Source of the DNA: Planctomycetaceae bacterium UBA4732
Lineage (GTDB): Bacteria > Planctomycetota > Planctomycetia > Gemmatales > Gemmataceae
Assembly: GCA_002404095.1 (NCBI GenBank)
Contig: DHJA01000257.1
Span: forward strand, 6,190-26,188
Direction: 5' to 3'
DNA: 19,999 bases
Shown here in pieces: positions 16,240 to 19,999 of the stretch. The notes beneath the pieces were generated by a model. The model did no database searches. It saw only the letters and a list, made by a program, of their open reading frames with translations, and was not told the origin of the DNA. The position numbers and the translations under genes were made by a program. How positions within the stretch are numbered: the stretch's first letter is position 1; the number at the start of each line of letters is the position of its first letter.

Positions 16240-16336
16240 AAGAGTAGTTCCTCCACGCCCGGCTTTTCCATCACCGATAAGCGGCCAGCGACTTGGCCCC
16301 TACCACTCGTGTGGGGCGTACGCAGGGAGGTCGGTC

Positions 16337-17365
16337 TTGAGCGTACCCACTTGCACGCTCCTTGTTGTCGATGACGAGCATTACATCCTGACGACGCTGG
16401 CTCATTTGCTCGGCGCCGACTTCAGCGTACTCACCGCCAATTCCGCCGAAGCTGCTAAAGAGTTGTTTGATCGTCAACCTATCGACATTATCCTCAGCGA
16501 TCAGAAAATGCCGCGTACCACCGGTGTGCAACTGCTCGAATGGGTGCGCCAAAACCATCCCAACACCGTGCGCCTGCTGATGACTGGCTTCGTCGAGCTG
16601 GAGGACGCCATCGCCGCCATCAACCGCGGCCACGTTTATCACTACCTGCTCAAGCCCTGGCGCGTCGAAGAGCTTCGCCAAGTGCTTCGCCACGCGGCGG
16701 AGAAGTTCACGCTAGAACGAAGCGGAGAGGACTTGTTGGAGCAATTGCGCCAACTCAATCGCGACCTCGAAAAGCGCGTCACCGAACGGACGCGAGAGTT
16801 GCAAGAGGCCAATCACCTGCTTCAGCAACGGACGCGCGAGCTGGAACGGTTGGCCCTCACCGACCCATTGACCGGCCTTTTCAATCGCCGGGCAACGGAG
16901 GAATTGGCGCGCTTCGAGCTGAAACGCCATGCCCGCTATCCCAGCCCTCTGACGCTCGGCTACATCGACGTGGACCACTTCAAGCAGGTCAATACGGACT
17001 ATCTTTTGACGGGCGGCGACGAGGTGCTTCGCCATTTGGCGCGCATCCTGTTGGGCGCCCTGCGCGAGGTGGATTCCGTCGGCCGTATCGGCGGCGAGGA
17101 GTTTTTGGTCATCGCGCGCGAAACCAATGAGGAAGGCGCCCATATTCTGGCGGAGCGCATTCGCTCGACGGTTGAACAGTCGGCCATCGAGTATCAAGGG
17201 CATTCGATCTCAATTACCGTCAGCATCGGTTTCGCGGTGGCGGAAGTGGGCGTACCGGCGGACTACCAGGAAATGATGGAAATGGCGGCGGGTGCGCTGC
17301 GCCGTGCCAAGGAAACCGGACGCAACCGCAGCGAGATTCAACTTCTCGCGCCGCATGCGGGATGA
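16337..17365 (+). CDS. Response regulator diguanylate cyclase (receiver-coiled coil-GGDEF)
   Basis: A 342-aa cytoplasmic protein that should make cyclic di-GMP from two GTP when phosphorylated. The receiver spans residues 6-122, with D12-D13, phospho-acceptor D55 (IILSDQKMP), T83 and K106 (LLKPW). A predicted coiled coil runs from about 128 to 172. The GGDEF domain spans about 173-338 with LTDPLTGLFNRR, metal and substrate residues in YIDVDHFKQVN, and the active-site loop GGEEF at 252-256. REVD at 243-246, five residues before GGEEF, is a complete product-inhibition I-site. The usual GHxxGD segment is LLTGGD here, so the conserved His is Leu. The start is a TTG with AGGGAGG 6 nt upstream; the receiver begins right after it. 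The divergent sigma gene shares the promoter region. Confidence 0.92.
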   Translation: MSVPTCTLLVVDDEHYILTTLAHLLGADFSVLTANSAEAAKELFDRQPIDIILSDQKMPRTTGVQLLEWVRQNHPNTVRLLMTGFVELEDAIAAINRGHVYHYLLKPWRVEELRQVLRHAAEKFTLERSGEDLLEQLRQLNRDLEKRVTERTRELQEANHLLQQRTRELERLALTDPLTGLFNRRATEELARFELKRHARYPSPLTLGYIDVDHFKQVNTDYLLTGGDEVLRHLARILLGALREVDSVGRIGGEEFLVIARETNEEGAHILAERIRSTVEQSAIEYQGHSISITVSIGFAVAEVGVPADYQEMMEMAAGALRRAKETGRNRSEIQLLAPHAG

Positions 17366-17411
17366 AGCGGGCGGTAAGGAGAGGCCTTACGTCCTCGCTA
17401 GCCTAATGACA

Positions 17412-17821
17412 CTGGAGGGCGTCGCAGAGTTGCGGGACGATTCTAACGCCTCAGCCAGCTTCAAGGTTTTCGGTCGAAGCAGATGTCGCAAGTTCACGCC
17501 GTCCACGAACTCCATCAGGAAATAGTAAAGCCCGTTACTGTCCCCGAATTCGTAGACTCCTACGATTCAGGGGTGACTCAGCTTGGCCAGGGAACATGCT
17601 TCACGGGTGAACCGCTCGGTGAATGCAGGGTCCGGGCCAGCGTCAGGCCGAAGGATTTTCAGCGCAGCGAGACGGTCCAACTTCAACTGGCGGACTTTGT
17701 ACACAACCCCCATACCGCCCCACCCCAGCAGTTCCACGATCTCAAGTTGCGGGAAATGCTTGGCCAATTCCCCAGGTGAAGGAGGCGGCGGCGCGGGCCA
17801 GATTGCTGACTCGTGTTCCTC
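17412..17821 (-). pseudogene. Ser/Thr protein kinase (PknB type) remnant
   Basis: Read on the minus strand, starting right after the stop of the lipoprotein gene: a proline-rich lead (PAPPPPSPGELAKHFPQLE), the glycine loop LLGWGGMGVVYK, the AALKIL lysine and FTRE helix, then LSHP followed by TGA at about 17566-17564. The kinase sequence continues after this stop as IVGVYEFGDSNGLYYFLMEFVDGVNLRHLLRP. A one-base frameshift near 17440 then leads to IVPQLCDALQ, after which similarity ends. The catalytic loop (HRD) and DFG segments are absent and there is no N-terminal start. The fragment is therefore a decayed piece of a planctomycete kinase, broken by one stop, one frameshift and truncation at both ends. 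Confidence 0.85.
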
Positions 17822-18595
17822 TCACTTCTCCGGCCCAACAAATGTTAGCTCTCCATAATCTTCATAACGGTGGAACTCCGGTTGCGTCAGCGGCGCCGTT
17901 GAGGACAATTCGGGCCGGTCGAACTTGACGGAGTAATCGTAGCGGCAAAGGGCGAAACGCCATTTGTCGCCCGCCTTCGGGCGGCCGCCGGTCGCCTTGA
18001 ACCCAGTCCACGGAATGCGGCCCTCCACGGTCCATCCTTTATCCACGTCGTCCCATTTGTTGAGCGTGCCGTCGAGGTGGACGGCCGTCTCCATGCCCAG
18101 GTTGGTGAGCGCGGCAAAGCGACCGTAACCGCCGGCGCCTCGCGACGGCAAGAACAACTCCATTCCGGCGCCGAGGGGGTTCACCTCAAATTCGTAGTAC
18201 GCGAGCCTGTCCTCGGCCGGCTTGAAAAACAGCTCGAAAACGTCTTCCGTAAATAACAGGCCATTGTGTTCCTTAATGGTGGCGAACAGGTCAGCGTCCC
18301 CCATGTCGGCGCTGTAATAGAGAAAATCGTCGTCCCAAAGCAGCCGAGCCGTGGTAGCGCTTCGCGCTTTGCGGTCCTGCCAGTAAACCGCGAAGTCGCG
18401 TAACACTTCGGCCTTGTCCCAGGCCGTTTCATTCAACACGCCATCGAGCTTGATGCGGCCCGACGTCCATCGACACTCGGCCGACCGTACCGCCGGCGGG
18501 TGTTCCGGCGCCGCCGCCGGGGCCGCTTCTTTCGACGCGCAGCCCGCGACGACGGTTAGCAGCAATCCCATCGGGGGGACACTCCATCCACGCAT
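17822..18595 (-). CDS. Lipoprotein with carbohydrate-binding family 9-like domain
   Basis: A 257-aa protein. The N-terminus is a lipoprotein signal peptide with lipobox VVAGC (C19). Residues about 37-255 form a CBM9-like/DOMON-type beta-sandwich: IKLDGVLNETAWDKAEVLRDF, TARLLWDDDFLYYSADMGDADL, EDVFELFFKPAEDRLAYYEFEVNPLG, GWTVEGRIPWTGF and WRFALCRYDYS. Such domains bind sugars or occur in electron-transfer proteins; no catalytic residues are recognised. AGAGGA lies 7 nt before the ATG. It is probably anchored in a membrane, facing the periplasm. Its stop directly abuts the kinase remnant, and it is divergent from the DUF2934 gene. Confidence 0.85.
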   Translation of the reverse strand: MRGWSVPPMGLLLTVVAGCASKEAAPAAAPEHPPAVRSAECRWTSGRIKLDGVLNETAWDKAEVLRDFAVYWQDRKARSATTARLLWDDDFLYYSADMGDADLFATIKEHNGLLFTEDVFELFFKPAEDRLAYYEFEVNPLGAGMELFLPSRGAGGYGRFAALTNLGMETAVHLDGTLNKWDDVDKGWTVEGRIPWTGFKATGGRPKAGDKWRFALCRYDYSVKFDRPELSSTAPLTQPEFHRYEDYGELTFVGPEK

Positions 18596-18766
18596 GGCAG
18601 GTTCCTCTCATCCGGTTGGTGGTTTCGTTGACGCCAGCTCATTGTGCGGCGCGATGGGCGCGCGAGCAAGCGCTTTCCGCAAAACCTACAACACGTTCAG
18701 CCGCGACCCGAAAGCACGCACGGCGCGCCCACAAAGCGCCTCCGCGATTTTTCTCCCGAAATTTGC

Positions 18767-18795
18767 TTGCGAAGCGCGCACGGATGTGGTGCAAT
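18767..18795 (+). promoter_or_regulatory. Possible promoter of the DUF2934 gene
   Basis: TTGCGA (18767-18772) and TGCAAT (18790-18795) are spaced by 17 bp, about 60 nt before the start codon. The hexamers are imperfect. Confidence 0.4.
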
Positions 18796-18856
18796 GCGAC
18801 TTGTGTTGGTATGGGTTCTGTGACCCGCACCCTGTTTTCTTCAAGGAGGACCATCG

Positions 18857-19099
18857 ATGTCCCGCGTCGCCACCCCGCCCCAGACCAAGACGCAGTCCGC
18901 CCCGACTTCGCACGTGCCGCAAGAGAAGATCGCCCAGCGGGCCTACGAGAAATGGATGAAGCACGGCTGCACTCATGGCCGCCACGTCCAAGACTGGACC
19001 GAAGCCGAGGCCGAGTTGCGAGTCGAAACCAGCGGCACGGCCAAACAGGGCGCCCCAGCGCATAATATGACGCACGGGACGGTTCCCCCGCGTCGCTAA
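18857..19099 (+). CDS. DUF2934 family small protein
   Basis: An 80-aa soluble protein with a strong AAGGAGG 7 nt before the ATG. Residues 22-55 (KIAQRAYEKWMKHGCTHGRHVQDWTEAEAELR) match the DUF2934 pattern: a RAYxxW helix, a loop and a DWxxAExEL helix. The N- and C-terminal flanks are low-complexity. The family function is unknown; such proteins are common in Proteobacteria and planctomycetes. It is a single-gene transcript, closed by the terminator at 19123-19150. Confidence 0.8.
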   Translation: MSRVATPPQTKTQSAPTSHVPQEKIAQRAYEKWMKHGCTHGRHVQDWTEAEAELRVETSGTAKQGAPAHNMTHGTVPPRR

Positions 19100-19122
19100 T
19101 TGGCATGCCGGTTCCATCACTG

Positions 19123-19150
19123 GCCCCCGCCGTCACTGGCGGGGGCTTTT
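19123..19150 (+). terminator. Rho-independent terminator after the DUF2934 gene
   Basis: A perfect 9-bp GC stem (19123-19131 with 19138-19146), 6-nt loop and four Ts. It starts 24 nt after the DUF2934 stop and lies before the start of the next gene. Confidence 0.85.
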
Positions 19151-19161
19151 CGTTCCTGCCC

Positions 19162-19923
19162 ATGACTCTCGTCTTCACGCCGCCGCCGCGCACGGTCTCG
19201 CCGCTCAGCCGGCTCGACCCGCGCTGGAAATTGGCAGCGATCATCTTGGCCGGCTTGGTTACCGCCGTGGTTCACACACCGCGCGGCGCCGTGACGGCGC
19301 TCGCCGGCGCTCTCATGCTGTCCGTCTTAGGCCGTCTGCCCTGGCGGTGGTGCGTCTTGCGCTTGGCGCCGGTCCTCCTTTTCGTTGCCGTCTTCGCCGT
19401 GCCGGTGATCTTCTTTCCCACGTACGCCGGTCCTATGTGGCAATTCGGATCGGCGACCTTCTCCGTTTCCGGCGCCGAAACCGCTCTGGTTCTACTCTGC
19501 AAAGCGGCGGCCCTCGTCCTGCTGGCCCTGGTGGTGCTGGCGACGGCCCCGCTCGACGCCCTACTCAAAGCCGCCCACGCCTTGTACTTTCCCGGCCTGC
19601 TGGTGCAGTTGGCTCTTCTCAGCTATCGTTATCTCTTCGTTTTGGCGGACGAGCTGGGCCGTCTGCGTATCGCCGTGCGCGTGCGCGGCTATCGCAACCG
19701 GGCCAATCTCCATAGCTATCGCACCATCGGCGCCGTAACGGGCGCCCTCTTGGTGCGCGGCTGGGAGCGCGGCGAGCGCGTGGGCCATGCCATGCGTTGT
19801 CGCGGTTTCGACGGCCGATTCCGTTCCCTGTCCGAGTTCCGTACCACCGGCGCCGACGTGCTGATGTTTTTCGTAGTCACCGGCGGAACTGTGGCGGTTT
19901 GTGTATTGGATTGTACGAGGTAG
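19162..19923 (+). CDS. cbiQ: ECF transporter transmembrane (T) component, CbiQ/EcfT family
   Basis: A 253-aa inner-membrane protein that couples ATPases to a substrate-binding subunit in energy-coupling factor importers (cobalt, nickel or vitamins). It begins with the family N-terminus PLSRLDPRWKL, then about five hydrophobic segments (AAIILAGLVTAVV; VTALAGALMLSVLG; LAPVLLFVAVFAVPVIF; LCKAAALVLLALVVLA; QLALLSYRYLFVLADEL) and a last one at the C-terminus (VLMFFVVTGGTVAV). The cytoplasmic coupling motifs appear as RVRGYRNR and AMRCRGFDGRF, the latter a variant of the Ala-Arg-Gly signature. The start at 19162 is chosen because the terminator at 19123-19150 lies between it and the earlier in-frame ATG at 19105. 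The ribosome binding site is weak. The ATPase may lie beyond the window; no substrate-binding CbiM is upstream. The CbiQ symbol is less certain than the EcfT family. Confidence 0.82.
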   Translation: MTLVFTPPPRTVSPLSRLDPRWKLAAIILAGLVTAVVHTPRGAVTALAGALMLSVLGRLPWRWCVLRLAPVLLFVAVFAVPVIFFPTYAGPMWQFGSATFSVSGAETALVLLCKAAALVLLALVVLATAPLDALLKAAHALYFPGLLVQLALLSYRYLFVLADELGRLRIAVRVRGYRNRANLHSYRTIGAVTGALLVRGWERGERVGHAMRCRGFDGRFRSLSEFRTTGADVLMFFVVTGGTVAVCVLDCTR

Positions 19924-19940
19924 CTGACCGCTCGATTGTT

Positions 19941-19999
19941 CTCCCTCCCCCTTTGCGGGGGAGGGTGGGGGGTTGTCTTTCTCCCTCCCCCCTTGCGGG
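19941..19999. repeat. C- and G-rich hairpin repeat after the transporter gene
   Basis: A 19-bp unit (19941-19959) recurs at 19981-19999 with one difference, 40 bp apart; the second is cut by the window edge. The first forms a hairpin with an 8-bp stem, CCTCCCCC with GGGGGAGG, around TTTGC. It may end the transcript, but no long T-run follows. Confidence 0.65.

Larger units (their letters stand above)
15843..16336. other. Divergent intergenic region between sigma factor and diguanylate cyclase
   Basis: I see no gene in these 494 bp. The region contains a minus-strand promoter for the sigma gene (16098-16126), a plus-strand promoter for the cyclase gene (16211-16239), the CRISPR-repeat-like hairpin (15866-15901) and an ACGAAA-rich imperfect inverted repeat (15927-16033). 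The plus-strand cyclase frame is open back to 16055 but without family similarity before 16337. Confidence 0.6.

Noticed and set aside
16055..16336. N-terminal extension of the diguanylate cyclase to 16055
   Set aside because: No family similarity, and it contains the promoter at 16211-16239; AGGGAGG precedes the TTG at 16337.
19105..19161. Transporter start at 19105
   Set aside because: The reading would cross the rho-independent terminator of the preceding gene.

Overview
The window is GC-rich DNA from a planctomycete, most likely of the Gemmata lineage. The evidence is a DUF1549/DUF1553 protein with an N-terminal planctomycete cytochrome domain, a DUF1501 protein, a large surface protein starting with the planctomycete FLEMLEER-type extracellular motif, an ECF sigma-factor N-terminus of the planctomycete LEPFRKYL..LRGK type, and a planctomycete-style Ser/Thr kinase remnant. 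I identify this from remembered family features, not from a database search.

Layout. 1-1499 (minus): the N-terminal part of an HDOD-type signalling protein that runs off the left edge (GTG start at 758), preceded by an HTH-receiver response regulator with a consensus promoter about 250 nt upstream. 2013-4439 (minus): tRNA-modification gene mnmG and a small DUF4404 gene. 4549-8059 (plus): a small secreted Cys-rich protein, a truncated ECF sigma remnant and a 915-aa surface protein with two DUF11 domains, a PKD-like domain and a duplicated 29-aa C-terminal tail. 8250-14523 (minus): GntR regulator, then a DUF1549/1553 cytochrome protein (ATGA overlap), a REP-associated tyrosine transposase (RAYT) and a DUF1501 protein. 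14838-15842 (minus): a group-2-like sigma-70 factor with a rho-independent terminator. 16337-17365 (plus): a receiver-GGDEF diguanylate cyclase. 17412-17821 (minus): Ser/Thr kinase pseudogene. 17822-18595 (minus): CBM9-like lipoprotein. 18857-19923 (plus): a DUF2934 small protein with a terminator, then a CbiQ/EcfT transporter subunit.

The most interesting layer is repetitive. The RAYT gene is flanked on both sides by short hairpins with a 9-bp stem, a conserved CGC-TCC-GCG core and a 5' GTGG tetranucleotide, which is the expected form of REP elements. An inverted pair of the same family lies in frame inside mnmG and adds about 21 residues. A second hairpin family with a 5' GTAG head also sits in frame in mnmG as an inverted pair, and a copy lies at the left edge inside the HDOD gene. 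Stem differences between copies are compensatory. Together this looks like a REP/RAYT system that spreads into coding sequence and creates protein insertions, comparable in outcome to Rickettsia palindromic elements.

Two further dispersed families are visible: long imperfect palindromes with a GGCGTAAGC core (three intergenic copies) and a 36-nt CRISPR-repeat-like hairpin found once in the leader of the response regulator and once in the leader of the sigma factor.
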